From Candidatus Fermentibacteraceae bacterium (lineage in GTDB: Bacteria > Fermentibacterota > Fermentibacteria > Fermentibacterales > JCC-6), in the NCBI GenBank assembly GCA_021162285.1, contig JAGGYZ010000253.1, forward strand, positions 1-12,949: a stretch of 12,949 bases of DNA. The letters run 5' to 3'. A program made the position numbers and the translations under genes. The notes under the pieces were generated by a model that was not told the DNA's origin, did not search any database, and saw nothing but the letters and a program-made list of their open reading frames with translations. Each line of letters opens with the position of its first letter. Position 1 is the first letter of the stretch. Of this stretch, positions 1-7,166 are shown piece by piece.

Positions 1-1423
1 AATTCAACCACGCCTCACCAAAGCAGGTCGTTCCCCCGCCGAATTCAGCATTGTTGCATGCGATAGAGCTGATCCAGGGAAGCATTCTTCCGTTTGTAAG
101 AGCAGCAACATCGGAGTTGTTGAACCCCGTTGTAACCCATGAGGTTATTCCTCCGTGCCCGATGTAGCTGACAAGGGATGTTCCCTCATTGAATTCTGCT
201 GAAAGGTTTGCTACTGTCGGATTTATCCCACCATATGAACCGTCTGGACTGTAAAGCATAACATCCATGTTACCGTCGTTTGCCATTATCTGCTTGTATC
301 TCCAGGACATCAGCGGATCCTGAAAACTATCCGATCCAATACTTACAGCAAACTGAAACCAGCTCGAAGCAGGCTCGTATGGAGCGGTTTCGTAAGAAAA
401 CACCTTCCATGCTGTGTATGCAAGGCTGCCTGTATCACTGCAGAGCCTGGCAACATGAATACTGGGATCAACGCCTGTACCTATCACGCCGTACTGGTTG
501 TCGGACGCTGTGGAACCAACCCAGTAAACGGGAACGGCTCCTTCATCTCCCAGAAGCAGACAGTACTCTGGAGGATTTGTCCAGGTATTAAAAGCGTTTT
601 CAATGTATGAATCTACTTCAGAGGAAGTAGTTCCAATCGTTTCTGTTGTTGCAACATGGACCTCGTAACCCTTTTCGCGCTTCCACTGAATAAGGTCGGA
701 GGCAAGGGCAACAGCGTCTTCCGGACCTATCACAAGGTAGGAACCGTCTACAACAGCATCTGTAAGCTGCAGACCAAGAACATCGTTGTAAAGGGGAATG
801 TAACTTCTTGTCATTCCTGATGGAGCCCTGAGTAACTCGTTCTCTCCCTGTGATGAACCGGAAACAAGCCTGAACTTAACATTTGTTGTTATGTATGTTT
901 CTCCTGTAACCGGGTTCACTGAAACAGGATTGAATCTTACCCACGCTACACGGATGTCACGAAGAATGGAAACACTCTCTATAACAACGGGTGTGGAAGG
1001 ATAAGCTTCAGAGGTGTTGTAAACATCCTCGTTCACCTTAAGCGGTGAAGTGTTACCGTTCCTGTCCATAAAAGGCTGCATCGGAAGAACACTGTAGTTT
1101 CCCAGAACGGATGTTTCCGAACTTATGATCTCAAGTGATATATCACCTGTGTTGGGGATCTGAACCATTCTTCTGATACACGGCACATCCGGTGTACCGA
1201 CCTCGGCTCCGTAACCGCCGCCTGGAACTCTGAAAACTGTTCCACTGCCGTATCCGGAAACATAACTGTCAACAGTTTCAAGTGCAGTAAGATTGAACTC
1301 AACGACGGGACCACCGTCTGTGCCGATGAATTCTGCAGTTTCAACCGGCTGGGGAGCACGGTATACAATACCTGCAAAAGCCGACACTGCAAGAATTAAA
1401 ACAACCGCAACAATCCTGATCAT
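1..1423 (-). CDS. C25 (gingipain-like) exported cysteine peptidase, C-terminal part cut by window edge
   Basis: The frame is open from an ATG at 1423 to the left edge: 474 residues, no stop. Residues 1-17 form a signal peptide (MIRIV, a hydrophobic core, then AFA before Gly18). Residues of about 20-200 resemble a C25 propeptide, with a WVRFNPV and a TGETYITTNVKFRL strand pattern. The catalytic domain starts near residue 225 and carries the family landmarks LLLGDEGAVP (289-298), SDNQYG (307-312) and HVARL (323-327). The expected Cys-His pair is present: His423 in YIGHGG and Cys456 in IACNNAEF. Their 33-residue spacing equals that of His211 and Cys244 in RgpB. The protein should be secreted and cleave proteins outside the cytoplasm. 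Any C-terminal secretion signal lies beyond the window, so the export route is unknown. The start is supported by AAAGGAGG five bases upstream. The family call is firm; the cleavage preference cannot be read. Confidence 0.93.
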   Translation of the reverse strand, partial: MIRIVAVVLILAVSAFAGIVYRAPQPVETAEFIGTDGGPVVEFNLTALETVDSYVSGYGSGTVFRVPGGGYGAEVGTPDVPCIRRMVQIPNTGDISLEIISSETSVLGNYSVLPMQPFMDRNGNTSPLKVNEDVYNTSEAYPSTPVVIESVSILRDIRVAWVRFNPVSVNPVTGETYITTNVKFRLVSGSSQGENELLRAPSGMTRSYIPLYNDVLGLQLTDAVVDGSYLVIGPEDAVALASDLIQWKREKGYEVHVATTETIGTTSSEVDSYIENAFNTWTNPPEYCLLLGDEGAVPVYWVGSTASDNQYGVIGTGVDPSIHVARLCSDTGSLAYTAWKVFSYETAPYEPASSWFQFAVSIGSDSFQDPLMSWRYKQIMANDGNMDVMLYSPDGSYGGINPTVANLSAEFNEGTSLVSYIGHGGITSWVTTGFNNSDVAALTNGRMLPWISSIACNNAEFGGGTTCFGEAWLN

Positions 1424-1428
1424 CGTAG

Positions 1429-1436
1429 CCTCCTTT
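1429..1436 (-). promoter_or_regulatory. Strong ribosome binding site of the C25 peptidase gene
   Basis: Read on the minus strand this is AAAGGAGG, a complete match to the anti-Shine-Dalgarno sequence, five bases before the ATG at 1423. It is the best such site in the window and suggests high translation of the exported peptidase. The self-complementary GTATATATATAC (1437-1448) lies directly upstream and should keep the site AT-rich and unstructured. Confidence 0.8.
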
Positions 1437-1464
1437 GTATATATATACGCATCAATACTGTGCT

Positions 1465-1493
1465 ACACTAAAGACAAACAGCTCAGAAGTCAA
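1465..1493 (-). promoter_or_regulatory. Possible sigma-70 type promoter of the C25 peptidase gene
   Basis: On the minus strand TTGACT (1493-1488) is separated by 17 bases from TAGTGT (1470-1465). The -35 element matches the consensus at five of six bases, but the -10 element matches at only three. It sits upstream of the AAAGGAGG ribosome site and just downstream of the inverted repeat at 1499-1526. This is a pattern match only. Confidence 0.3.
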
Positions 1494-1498
1494 TGGTA

Positions 1499-1526
1499 CC
1501 CGGGCAGATTTGGAATACTGCCCGGG
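1499..1526. repeat. Perfect 9-bp inverted repeat (hairpin or operator) between the HD and C25 genes
   Basis: CCCGGGCAG (1499-1507) and CTGCCCGGG (1518-1526) are exact reverse complements separated by 10 bases. RNA from either strand could form a GC-rich hairpin. It lies 10 bases past the stop of the HD-domain gene and upstream of the C25 gene, where a terminator would be expected. No T-run follows on either strand, so it is not a classical intrinsic terminator. It could pause or protect the 3' end of the upstream transcript, or act as a protein-binding site next to the possible promoter at 1465-1493. Confidence 0.6.
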
Positions 1527-1536
1527 CAAAGAGTTA

Positions 1537-2097
1537 TCAGGTAATCAGAAGTCCTTTGGACAACATCACCATGGGGTTGAATGTTGCAAAGTCTGCCTGG
1601 TGTATCAGAACGGTCTCTATCCTCTGGGGTCTGCCATCGCCTTCTTTGGCATGACACCCTATGATGTTGATGATCTCTTCAGGAAGATCCGCTTTCGCGG
1701 CAAGGATAGCTCCGGATATCGGGTGTCTTGCACACTTGCCGCTGTAGCTCTTGCGGTACTCTCCGTCGACATACTCGTTTTCCAGAAGTTTTCCCACATC
1801 ATGCAGAAGACCGCCGGCAACCAGCCAGTCCATTTTTACCTTGAACGGAGTTTCGTATGTGCTTTCAATGGCCTCTGCAAGACCGATAGCTCCTTCTGTA
1901 ACAGCTACTGTGTGCTGGATCAGGTTCACTCCGTGGGTTTCAGTAAGAAGAGTAAAGGGAATCTGTGTAAGCTCTTCAGCTGCCCAGCCACCCTGCTTCG
2001 CCGCGTCTGCCCACACATCAACAACTTTGCGTCTGAGATCAATATCGGAAATTTTTGCAAGTTGAACAGCAAACAGCTTCTCTATGGTGCCTCTCAC
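1537..2097 (-). CDS. HD-domain metal-dependent phosphohydrolase
   Basis: This 186-residue soluble protein carries the ligand set of the HD superfamily: His62 (IQHTVAV), His99-Asp100 (LLHDVGK), His125 (ARHPISG), His149 (IGCHAKEG) and Asp169 (HQADFA). The extra histidines between the HD pair and the last Asp are typical of HD proteins with a two-metal centre. Known relatives hydrolyse phosphate esters, often of nucleotides; the substrate here cannot be read. There is no signal peptide or membrane segment, so it should act in the cytoplasm. The start is a GTG (2097-2095) only three bases after the stop of the isocitrate-dehydrogenase-family gene, with only a weak GGCAGGTG upstream. Translation is therefore probably coupled to the preceding gene. 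No link between the two functions is known to me. Confidence 0.87.
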   Translation of the reverse strand: MRGTIEKLFAVQLAKISDIDLRRKVVDVWADAAKQGGWAAEELTQIPFTLLTETHGVNLIQHTVAVTEGAIGLAEAIESTYETPFKVKMDWLVAGGLLHDVGKLLENEYVDGEYRKSYSGKCARHPISGAILAAKADLPEEIINIIGCHAKEGDGRPQRIETVLIHQADFATFNPMVMLSKGLLIT

Positions 2098-2100
2098 GGT

Positions 2101-3291
2101 TCACCTGCCCATCGCTTCAATTACTGCGTCAGTCATCTGAGAAGTACTTGCTGCACCTTTGTTAACCACATCGGCGGTTCCACGCATCTTTTTCATGTCA
2201 TAAGTACGGACTTTACCCTCACTGATAACCGTTTCTATGGCTTTTCTGATTTTTGCAGCTTTTTCCGTCTCACCGATGTGATCAAGCATCATGCAGGCGG
2301 AAAGGAACATTGCAATGGGGTTTACAATGGATACTTCGTAATCGGCATACTTGGGAGCGGAGCCGTGTGTGGGTTCGAAAACGGCAACATCATCACCTAT
2401 GTTTGCGCTGCAGGCAAAGCCAAGACCACCTGTAAGGCCGGCAAAACCGTCGCTGACAATATCGCCGAACATGTTGCCGCTTACAAGCACACCGTAGTCT
2501 TCCGGGTTCTTCGTGAGCCACATCATCTGGGCGTCGATGTTTGTCTCCCAGAGATCTATACCGTCATACTCCTTTACCATCTTCCGGCCCTCTTCACGCA
2601 TCATACCGCTGGTTTCACGGATAACGTTGGGCTTCTCGCAGATAGTTACACTCTTGTACCCGAACTTCTTTGCATGCTCAAATGCCGCTCTAAGTATTCT
2701 CTGACAGGCTTTGCGTGAGAAAATCCTTGTTGATACAGCAAGGTCTTCCCTTGGAACGCTACCGAAATTTTTCTGAAATTTGATGTGAGTAGCCAAAGCG
2801 TTATACACAATATCCGGCGGGTTTGTCCACTCAACTCCACCGTAAAGACCTTCGGTGTTCTGACGGAATATTACCACATCAACAGGCGGCTCTTCAATTA
2901 CACCACCGGAACCTCTTCTTACGAAATTAAGAGGGTTACCGGGGAATGCCCTGCATGGCCTGATGCATTTATCAAGGTTGAAATGCTGGCGCATTGAAAC
3001 AATCGGGCTGAAGTAAACAAGCCCTTTGTCTCGCAGGGAGGGGTCAAGATCTTGCATGGCCTTGTCTTTGGGTTTAGAAGTAATGGCTCCAAAAAGGGCG
3101 ATCTTGTGCTTCGCAAGAAGGTCAATCGTTCTCTGAGGAAGAGGATCCCCCTCTTTCTTCCAGAACTCCCAGCCGATATCAGCGTGAACATAGTCCGCCT
3201 CAAAACCAGCCGCATCCAATACCCTTACAGCCTCTTTCAGAACCGGCACACCGATTCCGTCACCGGGCATTGTTACTACTGTTCTTCGCAT
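2101..3291 (-). CDS. Isocitrate/isopropylmalate-family NAD(P)-dependent dehydrogenase, probably isocitrate dehydrogenase
   Basis: The 396-residue protein is a decarboxylating beta-hydroxyacid dehydrogenase. Using the ATG at 3291 as residue 1, it shows GDGIG (10-14), the substrate-loop arginines near residues 100-115, RQNTEGLYGG (143-152), EKPNVIR (219-225), the metal-binding aspartates in IDAQMM (from 252) and NMFGDIVSD (273-281), and the cofactor loop EPTHGSAPKY (306-315). Lys-Tyr at the end of this loop is what NADP-type isocitrate dehydrogenases carry, where NAD types usually have Asp-Ile. Isocitrate to 2-oxoglutarate is therefore the likeliest reaction, but 3-isopropylmalate or homoisocitrate cannot be excluded. 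The start is set by AGGAGG eight bases upstream and by MRRTVVTMPGDG, the usual family N terminus. A longer in-frame reading to 3336 lacks both. Its product should be cytoplasmic. Confidence 0.9.
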   Translation of the reverse strand: MRRTVVTMPGDGIGVPVLKEAVRVLDAAGFEADYVHADIGWEFWKKEGDPLPQRTIDLLAKHKIALFGAITSKPKDKAMQDLDPSLRDKGLVYFSPIVSMRQHFNLDKCIRPCRAFPGNPLNFVRRGSGGVIEEPPVDVVIFRQNTEGLYGGVEWTNPPDIVYNALATHIKFQKNFGSVPREDLAVSTRIFSRKACQRILRAAFEHAKKFGYKSVTICEKPNVIRETSGMMREEGRKMVKEYDGIDLWETNIDAQMMWLTKNPEDYGVLVSGNMFGDIVSDGFAGLTGGLGFACSANIGDDVAVFEPTHGSAPKYADYEVSIVNPIAMFLSACMMLDHIGETEKAAKIRKAIETVISEGKVRTYDMKKMRGTADVVNKGAASTSQMTDAVIEAMGR

Positions 3292-3299
3292 TCGGTATT

Positions 3300-3305
3300 C
3301 CTCCT
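3300..3305 (-). promoter_or_regulatory. Ribosome binding site that sets the dehydrogenase start
   Basis: AGGAGG on the minus strand, eight bases before the ATG at 3291. It lies inside the longer in-frame reading that could begin at 3336, and so argues against that longer start. The 73-base gap 3292-3364 otherwise holds a short CGGC-AGGT-GCCG self-complementary stretch and no convincing promoter. Confidence 0.75.
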
Positions 3306-3364
3306 GAGTAAAATGTGAACAAAACCGCACCGGCACCTGCCGACCCGGGGAAAATAAAACTCAC

Positions 3365-6300
3365 TTAGTCCGACGGGTACCCCTGAAGCTGCTGAAGAGC
3401 TGCCTGAACCGCTGCTTCCAGCTGCCTGTCTATTCCAGAACCTGCATCTTCAGGCATCTCCAGAACAAGCACATCCGGCTCCACACCTCTGTTCTCCATG
3501 TCATCACCTGACAGGCTGTACCAGCCGGTACCGGGAAGCCGAAAACCTGTTCCGTCTGCAAGTTGAATGTCCGTAGTACCTATAACGGCACCGTAGGTAG
3601 TGTTCCCCACTATTGGACCCAGGTCCAGCTCTTTCCATGCGGCAGGGAATATTTCTGCATCAGAATAACAGGTCTCGTTAATAAGAAGTACCAGCGGTTT
3701 TTCCCACACACCCAGAGGTTCCAGTGTGGTTCCTCCTCCTCGGTCCATACTCATGGCATATGTGTTCCTTGCAAGACTTGCAAGTATCTGGTCGTGTGTT
3801 GAGCCACCTCCGTTTCCCCTTACATCAACGATCATGGCGTCTCTGCCAAGTCCCTCAGCGTAAAGATCTCTTCTGAAATTCCTCACCGACTCCTGATTCA
3901 TGGATGGAATGTGAAGGTAACCAACTCTGTCGTCTGAAAGTGCTGAAACTGTGCGCCTGCTCCTCGCAAGTTGTTCATCGTACTGAAGATTCCATAAATC
4001 CCACTGGGAAATTGGGGTTATTTCAACTCGCTGTGTTGTTCCATTCCTGGTAAAAACAAATTCAATTTCACGGTCCGTCGTGTTGCGAAGAGGAGCGTAG
4101 AAGTCGTGCCCCTGCCCCACCGGAATCTGATCTATCTCCGTGATTATATCTCCTGGAAGAAAACCTGCAAGGTAACCGGGGGACATTGGAAGAAGGCTGT
4201 CTATCCTGATACCGGAACCGTTCCACCGGTGGTCGGGAAAAATACCCGTTTCTCCTGTGTATGCAGTGTGGTTGTAAGTCCAGGGGCCGTAGATACCCAG
4301 ATGTGACGCAGACAGTTCGCCCAGCATCCTTCTTACGACATCGTTAAATTCTTCGTTGATAAGTGCTGATGCTGCTCTCTCTTCGTATTTCTCTCTCATT
4401 TCATCCCAGTTAACACCGTGCATACCTCTGTCGTAGAAGTTATCTCTGAGCCGCCTCCACGCAGAACAGAACTTCTGTTTCTGCATCTCGTACCGAACCA
4501 TTGAATACGGAGCAGTCCACGAAAGCATATCCCCGTCGTTGTTTCTGAGGGTTGAACCGTAGCTGAGAAAGTAAACAGCACCTGCAAGTTCTGTATCGGT
4601 AGGTTGAATTCTGGCTGGCGAAAAATCTCCGCTGCTCTCCCTCGAGAGGTTCTCGCCGTCCCAGTCAACGGAGTAAAGATCCATACTTCCGTCGAGATCG
4701 TCTGCCGGAAAGTAGATCTTCCGCCCGTCAGGAGTTATTCCGTAGAAATTGTAGTAACCCTCCACCTGACACAGTTCCTCAGTGCGCATGTAAAGATCGT
4801 CTGTGTTTGCCTGAACAACTTCCAGAGGCAGATCCAGGAGTTCGTCTTTCTCATCGTGTTCGGCTTCCCAGTCCTCCGGATCAAACCATGCCTGCATGAT
4901 ATAGTAGTTCCCGTCATCGGTACGACTTGCCCAGATAAGCCGTCTGCCATCTGATGGCCAGAGGGGCTGAAAGTCATCGTTGGGGTGACGACTCACGTTA
5001 ACCGGAGTTCCTCCGCTGGATGGCACAACAAAGATATCCTCTCTGTGTGCCTCAACTGTTGTGCTGAAGGCTATCCATCTGGAATCCGGAGACCATGAAT
5101 GGTGAAGTATTCCCCTTTGATCACATACCTTACTTGCCCTGCCAGCCAGAACATCCATAACGTAAAGAACACCCTCACCGTCCAGAAATGAAAAATCTCC
5201 CGATGGAGCCCATTCGCCGTTCCGGGAGACTTCATGACCTGTATTCATTTCGTCGAGATCGATTCTTAGAGGATCGCCTTCACTGATATCAACATAGCCC
5301 AGAACAATACTAACTTTTCCATCTGCCTCCCTCTGGAAAAGAACCATTGAACCATCTGGACTTATTCTGGGACGGCTTTCAAGCGCAGAGGTGGTGGTAA
5401 TTCTTACTGCGTCATCCAGTTCACCATCTGTGATCGTTGCCGCGTAAATCTCCCCATCAGACTCCATGACCATAAATGAGGCATCGGATGCCACCGAGAA
5501 ATCTGTAGTGTAAACACCGGCAAATGAGAGTTTCTCCATGGGAAAAGGCAGATCGACCTCATCTGGAAGGTAAATTTCCTGTATGTTCATCCCGGGCAGT
5601 GTACAGCTGAACAGCTTTCCGGCAGATTCAAAAACACAAACACCCCCGTCAGCACCTGCAGCGGGGAAAGTTATGCCTCCTGGAACAGGATCTGAAAGTG
5701 GATTTCCCGCTGTGTCGTAAAACCTGTCATCACCGTTCCCGTCTTCCATTACATAAAAGACAGTGCCGTCTGACTGCACCAAGGGCCATCGCTGGTCAGT
5801 ATTTACCTGACCCAGAGGGGTTATTGTATTGTTTTCGACCTTCCAGAGAGAACTTGAAGCACTGCCTGTGTAGTGTCTGCGCCACCAGGGTGTGGATCCC
5901 CGCTCTATTACGTAACCGTCACTGGTCGAAACAAGACTGTTTACAGAGACCGCAAGCTCCAGAACAGGAGTTCCGCCTTCTGGAGATACACTCCAAACCC
6001 AGTTTGCTCCCCCCTCACGGGAAGAACAGAACAGAACTCTGTCTTCCGACCAGCCCAGTACTGTGTCTTCTCCGCTGTGGTAGGTAAGCCTCGTTGATAC
6101 TCCTCCCCCGGAGGGCATCACATAAACATCTCCAGAACCAGTGGCATCATTTGTAAAAGCTATCCATGCCCCATCGCCGCTGTATGCCGGATGACTGACC
6201 AGCCCTTCACCAGGGGTAAGACACCTGGACGTACCTCCGGACACAGAAGCCTCCCACATTTTTCCCCGCCAGCAGAACACCATTTCCGACCCGTCAGGTG

Positions 6301-6376
6301 AAACCGCAGGAAACCTCGGGTCGGTTATCTCACTGGAAAATGTAAAGGAAGCAGCAAATACAAGCAGAAAAAGCAT
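3365..6376 (-). CDS. Exported Tricorn-like S41 serine peptidase (beta-propeller, PDZ, S41)
   Basis: The 1003-residue product begins with a hydrophobic signal-like segment (MLFLLVFAASFTFSS). Residues of about 20-580 carry repeated PD40/WD40-like blades, for example VSPDGSEMVF, ISPDGSMVLF, WSPDSRWIAF and ITPDGRKIYF. A helical core domain follows (about 625-700) and ends in SASHLGIYG. Next come a PDZ domain (about 720-790, LAGFLPGDIITEIDQ) and the S41 catalytic domain with VRGNGGGSTHD. The Tricorn residues can be placed: Ser-His at 691-692, nucleophile Ser905 in CYSDAEIF, and Glu961 in MENRGVEPD. Length and order fit the Tricorn family, which trims peptides. The signal segment suggests it works in the periplasm, whereas archaeal Tricorn is cytosolic. 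The ATG at 6376 has AAAGAGGG five bases upstream and lies one base after the stop of the preceding methyltransferase gene, implying coupling. A TTG at 6403 would add nine residues. Confidence 0.92.
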   Translation of the reverse strand: MLFLLVFAASFTFSSEITDPRFPAVSPDGSEMVFCWRGKMWEASVSGGTSRCLTPGEGLVSHPAYSGDGAWIAFTNDATGSGDVYVMPSGGGVSTRLTYHSGEDTVLGWSEDRVLFCSSREGGANWVWSVSPEGGTPVLELAVSVNSLVSTSDGYVIERGSTPWWRRHYTGSASSSLWKVENNTITPLGQVNTDQRWPLVQSDGTVFYVMEDGNGDDRFYDTAGNPLSDPVPGGITFPAAGADGGVCVFESAGKLFSCTLPGMNIQEIYLPDEVDLPFPMEKLSFAGVYTTDFSVASDASFMVMESDGEIYAATITDGELDDAVRITTTSALESRPRISPDGSMVLFQREADGKVSIVLGYVDISEGDPLRIDLDEMNTGHEVSRNGEWAPSGDFSFLDGEGVLYVMDVLAGRASKVCDQRGILHHSWSPDSRWIAFSTTVEAHREDIFVVPSSGGTPVNVSRHPNDDFQPLWPSDGRRLIWASRTDDGNYYIMQAWFDPEDWEAEHDEKDELLDLPLEVVQANTDDLYMRTEELCQVEGYYNFYGITPDGRKIYFPADDLDGSMDLYSVDWDGENLSRESSGDFSPARIQPTDTELAGAVYFLSYGSTLRNNDGDMLSWTAPYSMVRYEMQKQKFCSAWRRLRDNFYDRGMHGVNWDEMREKYEERAASALINEEFNDVVRRMLGELSASHLGIYGPWTYNHTAYTGETGIFPDHRWNGSGIRIDSLLPMSPGYLAGFLPGDIITEIDQIPVGQGHDFYAPLRNTTDREIEFVFTRNGTTQRVEITPISQWDLWNLQYDEQLARSRRTVSALSDDRVGYLHIPSMNQESVRNFRRDLYAEGLGRDAMIVDVRGNGGGSTHDQILASLARNTYAMSMDRGGGTTLEPLGVWEKPLVLLINETCYSDAEIFPAAWKELDLGPIVGNTTYGAVIGTTDIQLADGTGFRLPGTGWYSLSGDDMENRGVEPDVLVLEMPEDAGSGIDRQLEAAVQAALQQLQGYPSD

Positions 6377-6377
6377 T

Positions 6378-7139
6378 TCATCCCTCTTTCCCGGCTGATA
6401 CAAGAAGTCTCGGAGACAGGTCGTTGTCGTATGGGCTTCTGTCGTAGTTACCCCACTGGATTATATCACAGAATCCTGTTTGTTTCAAAAGCGCCACCGT
6501 TTCATCACGGCTGGTTGCCGCAAGCTCAAGGGTTACCTCTTCTGTCACCTCAGAACCATCCGTCTTTACCGTGGTGTAAAACATGTGATACCTTACGGAA
6601 TCCATGTCCGGTCTGCTTTCAACTCTTTCCCTCAGAATCAACCTTGTTCCGTCAGGCATAGATGCATTGTAACGCTCTGTAAGCGGTTCAGAACCCCGTC
6701 TTGCAAACACAGGGCTAACCTCAAGAACAAAAACGCCGCCTGGCTCTGTAACTCTGAAAGCTTCTTTTACAACGGCAGCCCGAACCTCACTGCCCGTCAC
6801 ACACTGAAGACCGTTGTAGGGGAAGCAGACAAGATCGAAACAATTGGATCGGAAGGGCAGAAGTTCACCTGTACCCTGAAGTCTCACAGCCTGTTCTGAA
6901 TCGAACGGGCTCCATGCCTGCAGCATGGAATCGCTTGGTTCCAGGGCCACCGTAACCGACCCTGCATGAAGCGAACCTGTAAGCCTTCCGGCACCTGCAC
7001 CTATTTCGAGACACCGGCCGGTGTAGTCTTTTCTTATTCTACGATAAAAATTCAACTCAGGCTGATCAGCAGGAAAGATAAAACCCTCTTCAGCATTGAA
7101 GTACCTGGCATACCTGTTCCACAGATCTCTTGTGCTCAA
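6378..7139 (-). CDS. Class I SAM-dependent methyltransferase
   Basis: This 253-residue soluble protein shows motif I LEIGAGAGRLT (44-54) for S-adenosylmethionine binding, an acidic residue at the end of strand 2 (Glu67 in VALEPSDSM), the FDLVCFPYNGLQ motif IV region (101-112) and the EAFRVTEPGGVFVLEV motif near 126-141. These place it among the Methyltransf_11/25-like enzymes, which methylate many small molecules; the acceptor is not visible. The only in-frame start giving a family-like N terminus (DLWNRYARYF) is TTG at 7139. An in-frame TAG closes the frame just upstream, and no ATG or GTG lies between. A clear ribosome site is lacking; AGGATGG about 23 bases upstream is too far. It lies 27 bases after the M23 peptidase gene and one base before the Tricorn-like gene, so it is an operon member. 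Confidence 0.88.
   Translation of the reverse strand: MSTRDLWNRYARYFNAEEGFIFPADQPELNFYRRIRKDYTGRCLEIGAGAGRLTGSLHAGSVTVALEPSDSMLQAWSPFDSEQAVRLQGTGELLPFRSNCFDLVCFPYNGLQCVTGSEVRAAVVKEAFRVTEPGGVFVLEVSPVFARRGSEPLTERYNASMPDGTRLILRERVESRPDMDSVRYHMFYTTVKTDGSEVTEEVTLELAATSRDETVALLKQTGFCDIIQWGNYDRSPYDNDLSPRLLVSAGKEG
6382..6389 (-). promoter_or_regulatory. Ribosome binding site that sets the Tricorn-like gene start
   Basis: AAAGAGGG on the minus strand, inside the last codons of the methyltransferase gene and five bases before the ATG at 6376. It favours that ATG over the in-frame TTG at 6403. Confidence 0.6.
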
Positions 7140-7166
7140 AACACATTCACGGGATAAAAGACCATC

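Noticed and set aside
1424..1536. Small gene or RNA between the HD and C25 genes
   Set aside because: The 113 bases are accounted for by the inverted repeat, a possible promoter and the ribosome site. No tRNA-like fold or plausible small frame is visible.
1435..2718. Long plus-strand open frame of 427 codons
   Set aside because: It lies opposite the HD-domain and dehydrogenase genes, both of which have full sets of conserved motifs. Its translation is Cys/His-rich without recognisable domains, as expected of an antisense shadow.
3292..3336. Fifteen-codon N-terminal extension of the dehydrogenase
   Set aside because: The extension contains the AGGAGG ribosome site of the ATG at 3291 and does not resemble the family N terminus.
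5698..6087. Plus-strand open frames opposite the Tricorn-like gene
   Set aside because: They are antisense to propeller repeats, contain no recognisable domain and have no ribosome sites.
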